This document shows, piece after piece, positions 33,536 through 43,458 of a stretch of DNA of 64,000 nucleotides. Positions within the stretch are counted from its first letter, which is position 1, and every line of letters starts with the position of its first letter. The position numbers were made by a program, and so were the translations under genes. The notes under the pieces were generated by a model. The model worked only from the letters and a program-made list of their open reading frames with translations. It was not told the origin of the DNA and did not search any database. This DNA comes from Aurantimonas marina. GTDB taxonomy: Bacteria > Pseudomonadota > Alphaproteobacteria > Rhizobiales > Rhizobiaceae. The DNA lies in contig NZ_JADDXW010000011.1 of assembly GCF_017183135.1 (NCBI RefSeq), positions 1 through 64,000 on the forward strand, written 5' to 3'.

Positions 33536-34783
33536 ATGATCGAAGCCGCAAAGAGACCGGTATCGGATTCCTGTGATCTAGCGATTGAAGCGGGTCGGAC
33601 ACGGGCGGAGCAGATAGTGCAGCGGGCCAGATATCTCCCGACGCTGCTCGTCATGCTTGCCCTCGCCCTTGTCACCGTGCTGCCCCTCCCCGCACTGGCC
33701 TTCGAAACCACTGCCCCGACGGCTCTCCTCGTCGATTTTTCCACCGACCGGGTGCTCTACGAGAAGAACGCCGACGAAAGGATCGCGCCGGCGAGCCTGG
33801 CCAAGCTGATGACGCTGGCCGTGATCTTCGACGCATTGCGCGAGGGCACCGTCCAGCGCGATGATCGCTTCACGGTCTCGGAAAAGTCGTGGCGTGAGGG
33901 CGGCGCGGAATCTGGCGGCTCCACCATGTTCCTGCCGCTCAACTCGGAGGTCACCCTCGATGACCTAATCAAGGGCATCGTCATCCAGTCGGGCAACGAC
34001 GCCACCATCGTCGTGGCGGAAGGCTTAGCCGGCTCGGTCGCTGCTTTTGCCAAGAAGATGAACGCCGAGGCCAAGAAGATCGGCCTGACAAACTCCCACT
34101 TCACGAATCCGCACGGTCTGCCCGATCCGGAGCAATATGTGACGGCGCGCGATATGGTGCGTCTGGCCGCCTATCTGATCCGCGAATTTCCGGACGAATA
34201 TCCGCTCTTCGCCGAGGAAAGTTTCACCTTCAACGGCATCAAACAACAGAATCGCAATCCGCTGCTGCGCGTCGGCGCCGACGGGCTGAAGACCGGCCAT
34301 ACTGCCAAGGCGGGTTTCGGTCTCGTCGCCTCGGCCGAACGGGACGGGCGGCGCATCGTGCTGGCGATGAGCGGCATGCAATCGGCCGACGAGCGGGCGC
34401 GCGAGACGCGGCGGCTGATGGAATACGGTTTGCAGGAATTCGAGGAGGTGGTGCTGATCAAGATCGGCGAAGCCGTCGGCGAGATAGCTGTCCGCGACGG
34501 CGACGCCGAAACGGTGCCGCTCATCGCCGATTCCGAACTCCGTTTGCTGGTGCCGCGGGGCAGCCTCGCGGACGTGACGCGGACAATCCTCGACAACGGT
34601 CCGGTCGCGGCACCGGTCGCGAAGGGCCAGCGCCTCGGCTGGATACGGTTCTCGCGCGGGGACGAAACCGTGCAAGAGGTGTCACTGCACGCCGCCCAGC
34701 AGGTTGCGCGCACAAGCTTCTTGCGCCGGATCGGCCAGACGATTGCGAACCAACTGACCTGGCGCAGCGCGAAAGAGCCTTGA
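33536..34783 (+). CDS. D-alanyl-D-alanine carboxypeptidase (peptidase S11)
   Basis: A 415-residue secreted penicillin-binding enzyme. An N-terminal hydrophobic signal (about 37-58) precedes the three catalytic motifs: S-L-A-K (about 84-87), S-G-N (about 152-154) and K-T-G (about 254-256). A C-terminal beta domain (PBP5_C-like) runs to about 375, then a short amphipathic tail. It trims the terminal D-Ala of peptidoglycan stem peptides. GGAGAGG before the ATG at 33536 decides the start over a GTG at 33500. Confidence 0.93.
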   Translation: MIEAAKRPVSDSCDLAIEAGRTRAEQIVQRARYLPTLLVMLALALVTVLPLPALAFETTAPTALLVDFSTDRVLYEKNADERIAPASLAKLMTLAVIFDALREGTVQRDDRFTVSEKSWREGGAESGGSTMFLPLNSEVTLDDLIKGIVIQSGNDATIVVAEGLAGSVAAFAKKMNAEAKKIGLTNSHFTNPHGLPDPEQYVTARDMVRLAAYLIREFPDEYPLFAEESFTFNGIKQQNRNPLLRVGADGLKTGHTAKAGFGLVASAERDGRRIVLAMSGMQSADERARETRRLMEYGLQEFEEVVLIKIGEAVGEIAVRDGDAETVPLIADSELRLLVPRGSLADVTRTILDNGPVAAPVAKGQRLGWIRFSRGDETVQEVSLHAAQQVARTSFLRRIGQTIANQLTWRSAKEP

Positions 34784-35011
34784 CGCGCCGCACTTTAAAG
34801 CCGATATGCGTCCTCATCACGCCGTGATCGCGCAGCGCCTGCTTCTTTCTCGACACCATCAGGGTTTCGGGATTTTCGCCAGCGCCAATCGAATCGGCCC
34901 GCGGCTTCGGTCGAGGGTTTCGCATTTCGACACGGCCCGTCGATCCGTCCGCATGCGCGAAGACGATCGGCTTCTTCGCGGACGCACCGTCCGCATCCCG
35001 TAAGGCATCCA

Positions 35012-36349
35012 TTGACCCATACCGATTTCAAGGCGTTCGGCCTGGCCGACACGCTTCTCGACGCGCTTGCGCGTCTCGACATAACGCAACCCACACCGAT
35101 CCAGTCACAGGCGATACCCGCCGTGATGCAGGGTCGCGACGTCCTCGGCGTCGCTCAGACCGGCACCGGCAAGACTGCGGCGTTTTCGCTGCCGGTCATC
35201 CATGCGCTTCTGGAAAAGGGCGGACGTCCTGCTCCGAAGACGCCGAAGATGCTCGTCCTTACGCCGACACGCGAGCTCGCTTCGCAGATCGCAGGCAACG
35301 TCAAGGCCTACACGGCCGGCACGAAGCTAACCCATCATGTCATCTTTGGCGGTGTGTCCATCCGCCCGCAGATCGAGGCCATGCGCCGCGGCGTCGACAT
35401 CGTCATCGCCACGCCGGGCCGGCTGCTCGATCTCGTCAACCAGCGCGCCATCATCCTGGGCGAGGTCCGCCACGTCGTTCTCGACGAGGCTGACCGCATG
35501 CTCGACATGGGCTTCGTGCGCGACGTCATGAAGATCGTCGGGCAGTTGCCGAAGGAGCGCCAGTCGCTGCTGTTTTCGGCGACCATGCCGCGCTCGATCG
35601 AGGACCTCGCGGCCAAGATCCTGACCAAGCCGGTCCGGGCCGAGGTCACGCCCGAAGTGATCACGGTCGAGAAGATCGACCAGAGCGTTTATCTCGTGCC
35701 TCAGAAGGCCAAAAAGCTGTGGCTGATCGAAAAGCTCGCCCAGCCCGAATTCGCCAAGGTAGTGATCTTCACCCGCACCAAGCACGGCGCCAACCGGTTG
35801 TCCGCCGATCTGGAAAAGTCCGGCATCGAGTCAGGCGCGATCCACGGCAACAAGAGCCAGGCGGCGCGGCAGAAGGCGCTCGCGGCCTTCCAGTCCGGCA
35901 ACATCAACGTGCTCGTCGCCACTGACATCGTCGCACGCGGTATCCATGTGGACGATATCAGCCATGTGGTGAATTTCGACCTGCCGGAAGAGCCAGAAAG
36001 CTACGTCCACCGCATTGGCCGCACCGCCCGTGCCGGTAAATCCGGCATCGCCGTGGCGCTGGTCGATCCGTCCGAACGCTCGAAGCTGCGCCAGATCGAA
36101 AAGCTCACGGGCCTGACATTCGATCTGCAGAAGACCGATTACGCGGCCCATGTCGATCTGAACGCTCCCGAGGAGAAGCGCCCGCCTCGCGGCGCCAAGC
36201 CCCAGGGCCGACGCCCCGGCGGTGGTGGCCAACGCTTCGGCGAGGGTCGCGGCGCGCGTCCGGCGGCCGGCAACAAGGCCAAGCCCAGTGGCGGCAACCG
36301 GCGCCGGCGGAGCGGCGGAGGACAGACCCGTTCGGCCACGGTCGGCTGA
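35012..36349 (+). CDS. DEAD-box RNA helicase (RhlE-like)
   Basis: A 445-residue ATP-dependent RNA helicase. It has F-K-A-F-G-L (Q-motif region, about 5-10), A-Q-T-G-T-G-K-T (about 49-56), P-T-R-E-L-A, D-E-A-D (about 162-165), S-A-T, and H-R-I-G-R-T-A-R. A basic R/G/P-rich tail (about 390-445) resembles cold-shock helicases. Translation starts at a TTG with AAGG 7 nt upstream; no ATG fits. A rho-independent terminator follows. Confidence 0.93.
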   Translation: MTHTDFKAFGLADTLLDALARLDITQPTPIQSQAIPAVMQGRDVLGVAQTGTGKTAAFSLPVIHALLEKGGRPAPKTPKMLVLTPTRELASQIAGNVKAYTAGTKLTHHVIFGGVSIRPQIEAMRRGVDIVIATPGRLLDLVNQRAIILGEVRHVVLDEADRMLDMGFVRDVMKIVGQLPKERQSLLFSATMPRSIEDLAAKILTKPVRAEVTPEVITVEKIDQSVYLVPQKAKKLWLIEKLAQPEFAKVVIFTRTKHGANRLSADLEKSGIESGAIHGNKSQAARQKALAAFQSGNINVLVATDIVARGIHVDDISHVVNFDLPEEPESYVHRIGRTARAGKSGIAVALVDPSERSKLRQIEKLTGLTFDLQKTDYAAHVDLNAPEEKRPPRGAKPQGRRPGGGGQRFGEGRGARPAAGNKAKPSGGNRRRRSGGGQTRSATVG

Positions 36350-36383
36350 GGCAGCGGCGCGCTTCTTTTGGTACAAATGCGAA

Positions 36384-36410
36384 GGGGCGGCCGCGAGGTC
36401 GCCCTTTTTT
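36384..36410 (+). terminator. Terminator after the DEAD-box helicase gene
   Basis: An 8-bp stem GGGCGGCC/GGTCGCCC (one G-U) with a GCGA tetraloop is followed by TTTTTT. Confidence 0.88.
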
Positions 36411-36499
36411 CGTCGTCAGCGACATCCATCGGCGAACCGTGAGTTGCGGAGCCAAAGCGCCGTCGCCATATGCCGGGCTGTTGCAACAAGGAGCCCCTG

Positions 36500-36811
36500 A
36501 TGGCCGAAACGATCAAGGTCGACATTCCCCACAAGCTGAGCCGCGAGGCGGCCCGCACGCGGATCGAGGAAGGTTTCGGCAAGCTGCGGCAAGACATGCT
36601 CGGCGGCATGGTCAAGTTCGAGGATGTGTGGACGGACGGCCATCTCGACTTCCGGGCGCGGGTGATGGGCCAGTCGGTGACCGGACGTCTCGACGTTCTC
36701 GACGATGCCGTTCACGTCGAGGTCGATCTCCCTGCCTTTCTCGCGGCGATCGCCGAAAAGCTCAAGGGCCGCCTCCGCAAGGAAGGTCAGGTGCTGCTGG
36801 AGAAAAAATAG
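36500..36811 (+). CDS. Polyhydroxyalkanoic acid system family protein (PF09650)
   Basis: A 103-residue cytosolic protein. V-D-I-P-H-K-L-S-R-E-A-A-R-T-R-I (about 7-22) and G-R-L-D-V-L-D-D-A-V-H-V-E-V-D-L-P (about 62-78) match the family linked to PHA granule systems. The role is unproven. AAGGAG lies about 9 nt upstream of the ATG at 36500. No PHA synthase lies in the window. Confidence 0.78.
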   Translation: MAETIKVDIPHKLSREAARTRIEEGFGKLRQDMLGGMVKFEDVWTDGHLDFRARVMGQSVTGRLDVLDDAVHVEVDLPAFLAAIAEKLKGRLRKEGQVLLEKK

Positions 36812-36858
36812 CCGAACGGGTCAGACGACAGCGGGCTGGATGTCGTGCGGAGCAACCC

Positions 36859-37371
36859 TCAGTTGCGGATGCCGGTCAGTGTTGCGTTCTCGGCGCGCAC
36901 GGTCCCGCCGTTGTCTCCCGGCTCGATCGCGAGAATTTCGCCGAGTCCGGGAACCAGTGATCCCACTCTGACGCGCCAGAGCTCCCCGGGCGAGGCCAGA
37001 TGGGCTTCCGAGCCGAAGACCATGACGATCTGGAAATCACGGGGCCTCAGCGCGGCCGCGCGAACCAGCTTGGGTACGGGTATGGCCCCCTCGACCAAGC
37101 CATCGGGCTTGTCCGTCGACCCTGTGATCATCTGGTCGAGAAGCGGACGGTTGAAATAACTGGGGTCCAGCGCGGATATGATGGTGACGGCTGAGAAGAA
37201 GCTGATCGATAGAAATCCCAGCCCTACCAATCCGAGATTCAAGATCCGGTCAGAGCGCGGCGCGGGCGGATACAAATCGTCCGGTGGCCACGCCTTGGCG
37301 GCCGGTTGATGGCGAATAGACGCGGACAAGAGAACCTCGAACCCTTGATATTCTCGACGAAAGCCGCTCAA
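36859..37371 (-). CDS. Membrane protein of unknown function at the flagellar cluster edge
   Basis: A 170-residue protein. A cytoplasmic stretch of about 40 residues is followed by one membrane helix (about 45-65, L-N-L-G-L-V-G-L-G-F-L-S-I-S-F-F-S) and a periplasmic domain. The C-terminal part G-E-L-W-R-V-R-V-G-S-L-V-P-G-L-G-E-I-L (about 130-148) looks like the small beta domain of secretion or pilus assembly factors such as PilP, but this is a loose resemblance. Same strand as the flagellar genes. The start is not certain. Confidence 0.5.
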   Translation of the reverse strand: MSGFRREYQGFEVLLSASIRHQPAAKAWPPDDLYPPAPRSDRILNLGLVGLGFLSISFFSAVTIISALDPSYFNRPLLDQMITGSTDKPDGLVEGAIPVPKLVRAAALRPRDFQIVMVFGSEAHLASPGELWRVRVGSLVPGLGEILAIEPGDNGGTVRAENATLTGIRN

Positions 37372-37568
37372 CGGCCTTGGCTACGGAACATCGCATTCAC
37401 AGGTTAAGGCTTTCTGCCAATTTAACGAGATTAGTCGAAACGCCGATGTTTCAGCGTGGTGCCGATGTTTCAGCGTGGTAACGACATCCACCCTGGATAA
37501 ATGCCGCAAAAGGCAGAGCCACCCGGCCCGCCAGATGTTGAGGATTTGTTTGCCGCCGCCGCGATACA

Positions 37569-37919
37569 ATGCGTTTCATGACGATGCGTTCGACCTCGCC
37601 GCGCTCCGAGAACCGTATGGTGCCTCGTCGGCGCACCCGAATCCAGCCGGTCAAGATCGTGACCCTCGAACGGACGTTCCTTGAAGACGGCACGGCGATC
37701 GACCGCTCATCGAAGGGCGCGAGGGTCGGGCGATACGCTGCGCGTCGTCTACCGACCCTGATCGCGCTCTATGACGAGGTCGATCGCACGTTCCAGGCCG
37801 CCACGCTCGTCTGGACGCGCGGACTCCAGATCGGTCTGCGCTTTACCGGTCCCGTTATCGCCGCCAACCGGGCGGAAATCCTGCGTCTGACCGGCCGCTA
37901 CTATGCGATCCCCGATTAG
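37569..37919 (+). CDS. PilZ-domain c-di-GMP receptor
   Basis: A single PilZ domain, up to 116 residues. The binding motifs are present: R-R-R-T-R (RxxxR) near 19-24 and D-R-S-S-K-G near 43-48, followed by V-W-T-R-G-L-Q-I-G-L-R-F. It should bind c-di-GMP and may connect it to motility, given the flagellar genes next door and the MHYT-GGDEF-EAL enzyme 7 kb away. Several ATGs (37569, 37578, 37584, 37617) are possible starts and none has a clear ribosome site. Confidence 0.72.
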   Translation: MRFMTMRSTSPRSENRMVPRRRTRIQPVKIVTLERTFLEDGTAIDRSSKGARVGRYAARRLPTLIALYDEVDRTFQAATLVWTRGLQIGLRFTGPVIAANRAEILRLTGRYYAIPD

Positions 37920-37990
37920 AAATCAGCGATAAGGACCCCACCGCGAGAGCGCAGAGCAGGCCCTGCTCCATCTGAACGCGACGAACGGGT

Positions 37991-38461
37991 CTACTGGACC
38001 TCGGGCCGCCCGTTGCGGATGTCTTTCTTGGCGATGTAGTCGAACTGCTCCACCAGGAGTTCGTGCACAAGCTCCTGCCCGTAACGTGCATTGACCGCGT
38101 CGCGAATCGAACTGGTCAAAGCGGTCAGATCGAAGCGCTGCGGCTCCTCGAAGTTGAAGCCGTCGGTCGAATAAAGGCGCCGAAATGCTTCGTCAAGGAT
38201 GAACGGATCAGGCGGAACCTGGAGCTTTTGAGCCACCTTGCCGTCGATCGTGAAGACGAATTGCGCGAGAATATAACCTTGGATCGCCTTGTCCGCGATC
38301 ATCGGGATCGTGATATTGCCGGTCTTACGGTAGTCGAGCCCTTCGAAATAGGTCGAGTCCGTCCCTTCGGTGGCGGCATCGGCGTTCTTCGAAGCCATGA
38401 CATAGCTGGACCCGAGCGCCACAACGCAGACCCAAAGACCAACAGCCACCAGTTTGATCAC
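37991..38461 (-). CDS. Flagellar-cluster hypothetical protein with N-terminal membrane anchor
   Basis: A 156-residue protein. A hydrophobic N-terminus (about 3-22) suggests a signal anchor. The rest is a periplasmic domain with R-K-T-G-N-I-T-I-P-M-I and G-Y-I-L-A-Q-F-V-F-T-I-D-G (about 46-75), reminiscent in layout of FliL but without clear homology. It overlaps the flgN-like gene by 4 nt, so it is the last member of the long flagellar operon. Role unknown. Confidence 0.6.
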   Translation of the reverse strand: MIKLVAVGLWVCVVALGSSYVMASKNADAATEGTDSTYFEGLDYRKTGNITIPMIADKAIQGYILAQFVFTIDGKVAQKLQVPPDPFILDEAFRRLYSTDGFNFEEPQRFDLTALTSSIRDAVNARYGQELVHELLVEQFDYIAKKDIRNGRPEVQ

Positions 38462-38811
38462 GACCGGGCGGCCTTGCGCCCGAGCTGCAGGCTATAGGTG
38501 CCGTCGGATTCGGCGTCGGTAATCGAACGGGCGATCAACGCCGAAATCTCGTGGCTGGCGCGAACGTGCAGTTCAAGCGCGCGGCGGTTCTTCTCGATCG
38601 CCTTGGCCAGACCCGTCAATCGTTCCCGGGCGGCCCGGTCTTCCTCCAAAGCCTCGGGTCGACGCGCCAGACGGCTGAGTTCGAGCAGGCTCTGGTTCTT
38701 GCGGGCGGTGATCTCCATCAGATCGACGGGCTTACCGATGCCGAGCGCCTCGGTCTCGGTGGAAAGGGCGGCTTCGAGCCGATCAATGGCCTTTGCGAGC
38801 ATGGTATCCAA
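38458..38811 (-). CDS. FlgN-like flagellar chaperone
   Basis: A 117-residue, mostly helical acidic/basic protein. The pattern L-A-K-A-I-D-R-L-E-A-A-L at the start, a central K-N-Q-S-L-L-E-L-S-R-L and a C-terminal coiled coil is that of FlgN-type chaperones for FlgK/FlgL export. The assignment rests on size, helical pattern and position in the operon, not on strong identity. It is coupled to the next gene by a start-stop overlap. Confidence 0.6.
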   Translation of the reverse strand: MDTMLAKAIDRLEAALSTETEALGIGKPVDLMEITARKNQSLLELSRLARRPEALEEDRAARERLTGLAKAIEKNRRALELHVRASHEISALIARSITDAESDGTYSLQLGRKAARS

Positions 38812-38821
38812 GTCGACGTTC

Positions 38822-39346
38822 CTATTCTGCGGTGTCTTTGCGGATGGTCCCGGCCCGCGCGATGTCGTTTTGCCGGAGCATTTGATTCAGGCTGTCGCTG
38901 GCGGTATCGCGGCCGCCGACCGCACCGAAGCTACTGCCGGGCTCGTTGGCGATCGACGCGGCGATCCCGATGCCGCCCCCCTTGGCGAGTTCGTTGCCGA
39001 TCTCCTCCGCCATCATCGAACGCCAGATCCCGCCCGCGGTCCCCGATCCGAAATAGCTTGAAGCTCCGGACGGCAACATCGATTCCACGAAGCTGCGCAG
39101 GACGAAGCCCTCGAACTGCTCAAGCGGCGGCACAGTGCGTGCTTCATGGGCGACAAGCGGGATGATGGGCGCAACCGGCGACGACGACGCGTCGTCAGGG
39201 GCCGCCGCATCGAGAAGCGCTGCGAAATCATCCGAAGCCGCATCCTTCACCGTACGAATATCGGGGACCTTCGACGTCGTCTGCGTCGGCTCAGTCTTTG
39301 CGGCGGATAGGAGGGGAGAAACGGTCATCGGCGACAGTCGGCTCAT
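38822..39346 (-). CDS. FlgJ-like rod-binding protein
   Basis: A 174-residue protein with the rod-binding core F-E-G-F-V-L-R-S-F-V-E-S-M-L-P (about 73-87) and I-W-R-S-M-M-A-E-E-I-G (about 101-111). The muramidase half found in enteric FlgJ is absent, as usual in Hyphomicrobiales. It caps or assists the growing rod in the periplasm. The start could be 39346 or 39328; neither has a strong ribosome site. Confidence 0.8.
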   Translation of the reverse strand: MSRLSPMTVSPLLSAAKTEPTQTTSKVPDIRTVKDAASDDFAALLDAAAPDDASSSPVAPIIPLVAHEARTVPPLEQFEGFVLRSFVESMLPSGASSYFGSGTAGGIWRSMMAEEIGNELAKGGGIGIAASIANEPGSSFGAVGGRDTASDSLNQMLRQNDIARAGTIRKDTAE

Positions 39347-39381
39347 AGAGGGGCAAGTTCGCCTCTTGTATCGTGCCGGCC

Positions 39382-39789
39382 TTATTCGAAGCTTGTCCGC
39401 CTACGGGCGAGGAATCCGTCGACGCCGACTTCCAATTCTTTCGCCTCATCCTCGACGACCGTCGATCGTCGCGCCTCGTCACGAATCTTTTCGACGCCCT
39501 TCTCGGATCGACGGGCCGACTGAATCTTCTTCTCGATCTCGCTCTGATGCGCCAGATTGGTGCGCCGAGCCGCCTCGTTGCGTCTCAGATTGCGGACCTT
39601 GGCCCCTACGAACAGACCATGTAGCTGCGAACCGGTTCCAAGACTTGCGAGGAGTTCGGCGTCCGACCGGTCGATCTCGTCGCGTTCCTTGCGAAGATGT
39701 CCCAAGCGCCATTCCTCGAGCAGGCGCTTCTGCCCCTGCACCTTCATCAGGCGCTCCAAGCGTTGGAGTTTGGATCGGTTTTCGCTCAT
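39382..39789 (-). CDS. FliJ-like flagellar export chaperone
   Basis: A 135-residue, highly charged, almost wholly coiled-coil protein (L-Q-R-L-E-R-L-M-K-V-Q-G-Q-K-R-L near the start, R-N-L-R-R-N-E-A-A-R-R near 68-78). Position right after fliR, with a 4-nt overlap, and helical content match FliJ, the escort protein and ATPase stalk. Sequence identity is not diagnostic. The longer open frame upstream lies inside fliR and is not used. Confidence 0.6.
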   Translation of the reverse strand: MSENRSKLQRLERLMKVQGQKRLLEEWRLGHLRKERDEIDRSDAELLASLGTGSQLHGLFVGAKVRNLRRNEAARRTNLAHQSEIEKKIQSARRSEKGVEKIRDEARRSTVVEDEAKELEVGVDGFLARRRTSFE

Positions 39790-40541
39790 CCGGTCAATAC
39801 CCACTGCTCGAAGTCCTGCATGAACAGAACCAGAAAATCGCTGATCACATAGCCAAACAGCACCAATCCGCCCGCCAGCACGAACGGCAACGAGATGAAG
39901 TAGATTGGAATCGTCGGCGTCAGCTTGTTGGCCAGCCCGATCGCGAAATTGACGATGACGCCATACAGGACGAAAGGGCTCGATATCCGAAGGCACAGGA
40001 GGAAAGCTTCGTCGAGGTTGTCAGTGATGTTGACGAGGGAGCCGCGTACCGAGAAACCCGCGGATGCGGGCATCGCGCTGTAGGATGCGACGAGAGCCCT
40101 GGCGATTTCGGCATGCAGGTTCAGAACGAAGATGAGCGTCGTGGCAGTCAGCGTCACCAGAGAAGCGACGGCGGGAACGGGACTCTGGTCATCAATTGGA
40201 ACGCCCATCGCCTGGCCCATCCCGATGGAATTCGCGATGACATATCCGGCAAATTGCAGCGCGATCATGAAGCTGCGCCCGAGCAGCCCGATGAACAAGC
40301 CATTGAGGATTTCGGTCACGATCAGCGACAGCCGGGCATTGTCTCCCGACACTGTCACCAGCGGCTGCAGGACCGGCAGCAAGGCCGGGGACAGGGCCAG
40401 CGATACCGCGAAAGCCAGAAACAGCCGGACCTGCAACGGAACGCGGGAGGACGAGAAGCCGGGCATGAGAAGCAGGCAGGTGCCGACCCGACAGAAGATC
40501 AGGAATAGCGAGAAGACGATATCGGAGAGTTCCGCCGTCAC
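39786..40541 (-). CDS. fliR: Flagellar export protein FliR
   Basis: A 251-residue polytopic protein of the type III export gate. It has about six helices, including [20 protein letters not shown] (about 10-29) and the conserved I-G-M-G-Q-A-M-G near 100. It starts at a GTG that overlaps the flhA stop (GTGA), so it is translationally coupled. Length fits the family. Confidence 0.9.
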   Translation of the reverse strand: MTAELSDIVFSLFLIFCRVGTCLLLMPGFSSSRVPLQVRLFLAFAVSLALSPALLPVLQPLVTVSGDNARLSLIVTEILNGLFIGLLGRSFMIALQFAGYVIANSIGMGQAMGVPIDDQSPVPAVASLVTLTATTLIFVLNLHAEIARALVASYSAMPASAGFSVRGSLVNITDNLDEAFLLCLRISSPFVLYGVIVNFAIGLANKLTPTIPIYFISLPFVLAGGLVLFGYVISDFLVLFMQDFEQWVLTG

Positions 40542-42625
40542 GAGATCGAACCGATGGCCCGGATGTCGACGCCGCGGGCGATCTCGAGGTGCGAGAGAAC
40601 CGGCAGATTGACGAAAATCCGCTCGATCATCATGCGGACGTAAGGCCGCGCGTCGGGGGCGGCGACGAGGACGAAGATCTCGCCCTGATCCATCTTCTCG
40701 CGGATGACCTTGGTGGCTTCCGTGGCGAATTGCTCGACCAGGCGAGGATCGATATCGAATTCCGTGACCTCGCCTTTCGCGTCCCGCTTCAACGCCTGGT
40801 GGAAGGCGAGATCCCACTGGTTGCCCAATCGCAGGACACCGAGCTTTCCGTCGTGCAGAAGATCGCCGCAAATCTGCTGCGCCATGCGCATGCGGACGTG
40901 CTCGACGATCTGCTCGGAACGGCGCACATGCGGCGCGATCTCGGCGATCGCCTCCAGAATGAGGCTGAGGTTGCGGATCGACACCCGCTCCGCCAGCAGT
41001 AGCTTCATAACGGCCTGCAAGCCCGAATACGACATGTGCGAGGGAATGATCTCCTCGATCAGCCGCTTGTATTCTGGCTCCAGACGGTCGAGCAGGGAGC
41101 GCATGTCCTTGTAGGATAGAAGCTGGGCGAGGTTGTTGCGGATCGTCTCCGACAAATGCGTCAACATGATCGAAAGCGTGTCGATCGGCTCGAAACCCTG
41201 GCGCCGGACTTCGGCGGAAAAACTCTCCGGGACCCAGGCGGCGCGCATGCCGAATGCCGGCTCCTTGGTGAGGTCGTGCGGCACGTCCGGTACAGACGCT
41301 TCGCCAAGAACGACCATATGTTCGCCGAGCCGCAATTGCTGCGAGGCGACCGTGGTTCCGTGAACCTTGATTTCGTAGGATTTCGCCTCGATGGCAAGAT
41401 CGTCGGACAGTTTGATTTCCGGCACCACGAATCCGTAACGTCCGGCAAAACGCCGGCGCATCTTCTGGACCCGGTGGGCGAGTTCGTCCCGCTGCAGCAT
41501 GAGATGTGCCGACGTCTGCTTGCCGAGAACGAGTTCGATTTCGACGATCTTCAGCGACTCCTTCACCGAGGTGCGTTCGGCCTCCCGCGCCACTTCCTGC
41601 TCCTGAGCGCGGTCTGCGTCAGCCTTGCGGATCACCTCCTGGCGGCGCTTCGGCACGAGATAGGCGACCAGTGCGAGCAGTGTGGCCAGGAACATGAATG
41701 GCAGGAACGGCAAGCCCGGCATGAACCCGAGCATGGCCATCAACATGGCCGAGACCGCCAGAGCCCGCGGGTAGAAACCGAGCTGGCCGATAACGGCGGT
41801 CTGAGCGGCGCCGCGCGTTCCGCCCTTGGACACGAGAAGACCTGCGGCGAGCGAAACGATCAGAGCAGGAATCTGCGAGACCAGTCCATCGCCGACCGAC
41901 AGCTTGGTGAAGACTTCGGCGGCACTGGCCGCGTCCATATCGTGCCGACTGATGCCAATGATGATCCCGCCGAAAATATTGACGGCGGTGATGATGAGAC
42001 CGGCGATGGCATCGCCGCGCACGAATTTCGACGCACCGTCCATCGAACCGAAGAAGGCACTCTCCTCCTCAAGCTCCTTGCGGCGCGAATGCGCCTGCTT
42101 GTCGTCGATCAGACCCGACGACAGATCCGCGTCGATCGCCATCTGCTTGCCGGGAATCGCGTCCAGGGTAAAGCGCGCACCGACCTCCGCAATACGTGAC
42201 GCGCCCTTGGTGATGACGAGGAAGTTGACGGTGATCAAAATGAGGAAGACGACGATGCCGATGAAGAAATCGCCCCCCATCACAAACTGCGAAAACCCGC
42301 CGATCACATGGCCTGCCGCGTTCACCCCCTCGTGACCCTGCGACAGAATAACGCGCGTGGTCGCGATGTTGAGCGACAGGCGCAGCATGGTTGCCAGCAG
42401 GAGGACCGTCGGGAAGGCGGAGAATTCGAGCGGCTTATGGATCCAGAGCGAGACCATCAGGATCAGCACCGACAGGGCGATCGACAGCGCCAGGCCCATG
42501 TCGATGAGGAAAGCCGGAATTGGAACGAAGAGGACGGTGAGGACGAACACGACCGCGATCGCGAATCCAATATCGCGGCCGCCTTTGGTTTCGGCGGATA
42601 CGGGGTCCAGCGTGTCGACAGCCAT
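40538..42625 (-). CDS. flhA: Flagellar export gate protein FlhA
   Basis: A 695-residue protein. Its N-terminal half has about eight membrane helices, with the FHIPEP signature region [19 protein letters not shown] (about 145-163). The soluble C-terminal half (about 350-695) docks chaperone-substrate complexes. It forms the nonameric ring of the export gate. A 153-nt spacer separates it from fliQ. Confidence 0.96.
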   Translation of the reverse strand: MAVDTLDPVSAETKGGRDIGFAIAVVFVLTVLFVPIPAFLIDMGLALSIALSVLILMVSLWIHKPLEFSAFPTVLLLATMLRLSLNIATTRVILSQGHEGVNAAGHVIGGFSQFVMGGDFFIGIVVFLILITVNFLVITKGASRIAEVGARFTLDAIPGKQMAIDADLSSGLIDDKQAHSRRKELEEESAFFGSMDGASKFVRGDAIAGLIITAVNIFGGIIIGISRHDMDAASAAEVFTKLSVGDGLVSQIPALIVSLAAGLLVSKGGTRGAAQTAVIGQLGFYPRALAVSAMLMAMLGFMPGLPFLPFMFLATLLALVAYLVPKRRQEVIRKADADRAQEQEVAREAERTSVKESLKIVEIELVLGKQTSAHLMLQRDELAHRVQKMRRRFAGRYGFVVPEIKLSDDLAIEAKSYEIKVHGTTVASQQLRLGEHMVVLGEASVPDVPHDLTKEPAFGMRAAWVPESFSAEVRRQGFEPIDTLSIMLTHLSETIRNNLAQLLSYKDMRSLLDRLEPEYKRLIEEIIPSHMSYSGLQAVMKLLLAERVSIRNLSLILEAIAEIAPHVRRSEQIVEHVRMRMAQQICGDLLHDGKLGVLRLGNQWDLAFHQALKRDAKGEVTEFDIDPRLVEQFATEATKVIREKMDQGEIFVLVAAPDARPYVRMMIERIFVNLPVLSHLEIARGVDIRAIGSIS

Positions 42626-42778
42626 GGCGCTACTCTCTACGGCAAGCGTTCAGCCGGGAGATGCGTCGCGATCCTCACGACTGCTTTCCACCGTTCCCCC
42701 GGCCGTCCTGTTCGTCGCAGACGAAGATTGCTCAAGGCTGGCGTCGGCTATTGGGCGGGAGCCAAGCCAGCAAATTGG

Positions 42779-43048
42779 TCAGTTGAAGCCGTTTTCGATA
42801 CGGGAGTAGGACTCCTGCGTGAATGCGTAGACCTGCGCTCCGGTGAAGGAAGCCGTCAGCGCGATCACGACGAAGATCGCCAGGATCTTGGGAACGAAGG
42901 TGAGCGTCACTTCCTGGATCTGCGTGAGAGCCTGGAACAAGGCGATCACCACTCCGACGCCCATGGCGGCGGCCACCGCCGGACCTGAGGCCGTGACGAT
43001 GGTCCAGACGGCGGATTGGACGATGTCGAGAGCGTCGGCTTTGTTCAC
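42779..43048 (-). CDS. fliQ: Flagellar export protein FliQ
   Basis: An 89-residue, two-helix membrane protein. It opens N-K-A-D-A-L-D-I-V-Q-S-A-V-W and has V-V-I-A-L-F-Q-A-L-T-Q-I-Q-E-V-T-L-T-F (about 33-51), the family signature. It forms the FliPQR export core. The start is a GTG at 43048, 5 nt after flgD; longer frames upstream are inside flgD. Confidence 0.92.
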   Translation of the reverse strand: MNKADALDIVQSAVWTIVTASGPAVAAAMGVGVVIALFQALTQIQEVTLTFVPKILAIFVVIALTASFTGAQVYAFTQESYSRIENGFN

Positions 43049-43053
43049 GTGGT

Positions 43054-43458
43054 CTACTCCACCATCAGGCCAGGGCCGAGCGGCAACGTCCGGCCGTCTT
43101 CGAGCAGAGCTTCGACGCCGCCCTCGACCACTCGCACCGCAGCGACCGTGCCCGAGAGCGAACCGTCGGCCGACGTCGCGGTCCGTCCGATCAGCGAATT
43201 CGCCTGCGTCAGAGCCGACACCATCATCAGCGAATCCAGCTTCTTGTTCGTCTGGATCGACTGTTCGACATTGGAGAAACTGGCGAACTGCGCGATGTAT
43301 TCGGTGGAATCCGTCGGGTTGAGCGGGTCCTGATTCGACATCTCCGCAACCAGGAGCTTCAGGAACGCGTCGTAATCTAGACTGTTCTTGCTGGTCGCGG
43401 TGGCAAGGCTCGCGCTGGTCGATGCCGGCGTGGTCGAGGTGACGGCGCCAATACTCAT
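43054..43458 (-). CDS. flgD: Flagellar hook assembly scaffold FlgD
   Basis: A 134-residue FlgD of the short type. The conserved segment D-A-F-L-K-L-L-V-A-E-M-S-N-Q-D-P-L-N-P (about 30-48) and E-Y-I-A-Q-F-A-S-F-S-N-V-E-Q (about 53-66) are clear. The tudor/Ig-like C-terminal part of enteric FlgD is reduced. It caps the growing hook. Start and flbT stop share a base (TGATG). Confidence 0.92.
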   Translation of the reverse strand: MSIGAVTSTTPASTSASLATATSKNSLDYDAFLKLLVAEMSNQDPLNPTDSTEYIAQFASFSNVEQSIQTNKKLDSLMMVSALTQANSLIGRTATSADGSLSGTVAAVRVVEGGVEALLEDGRTLPLGPGLMVE

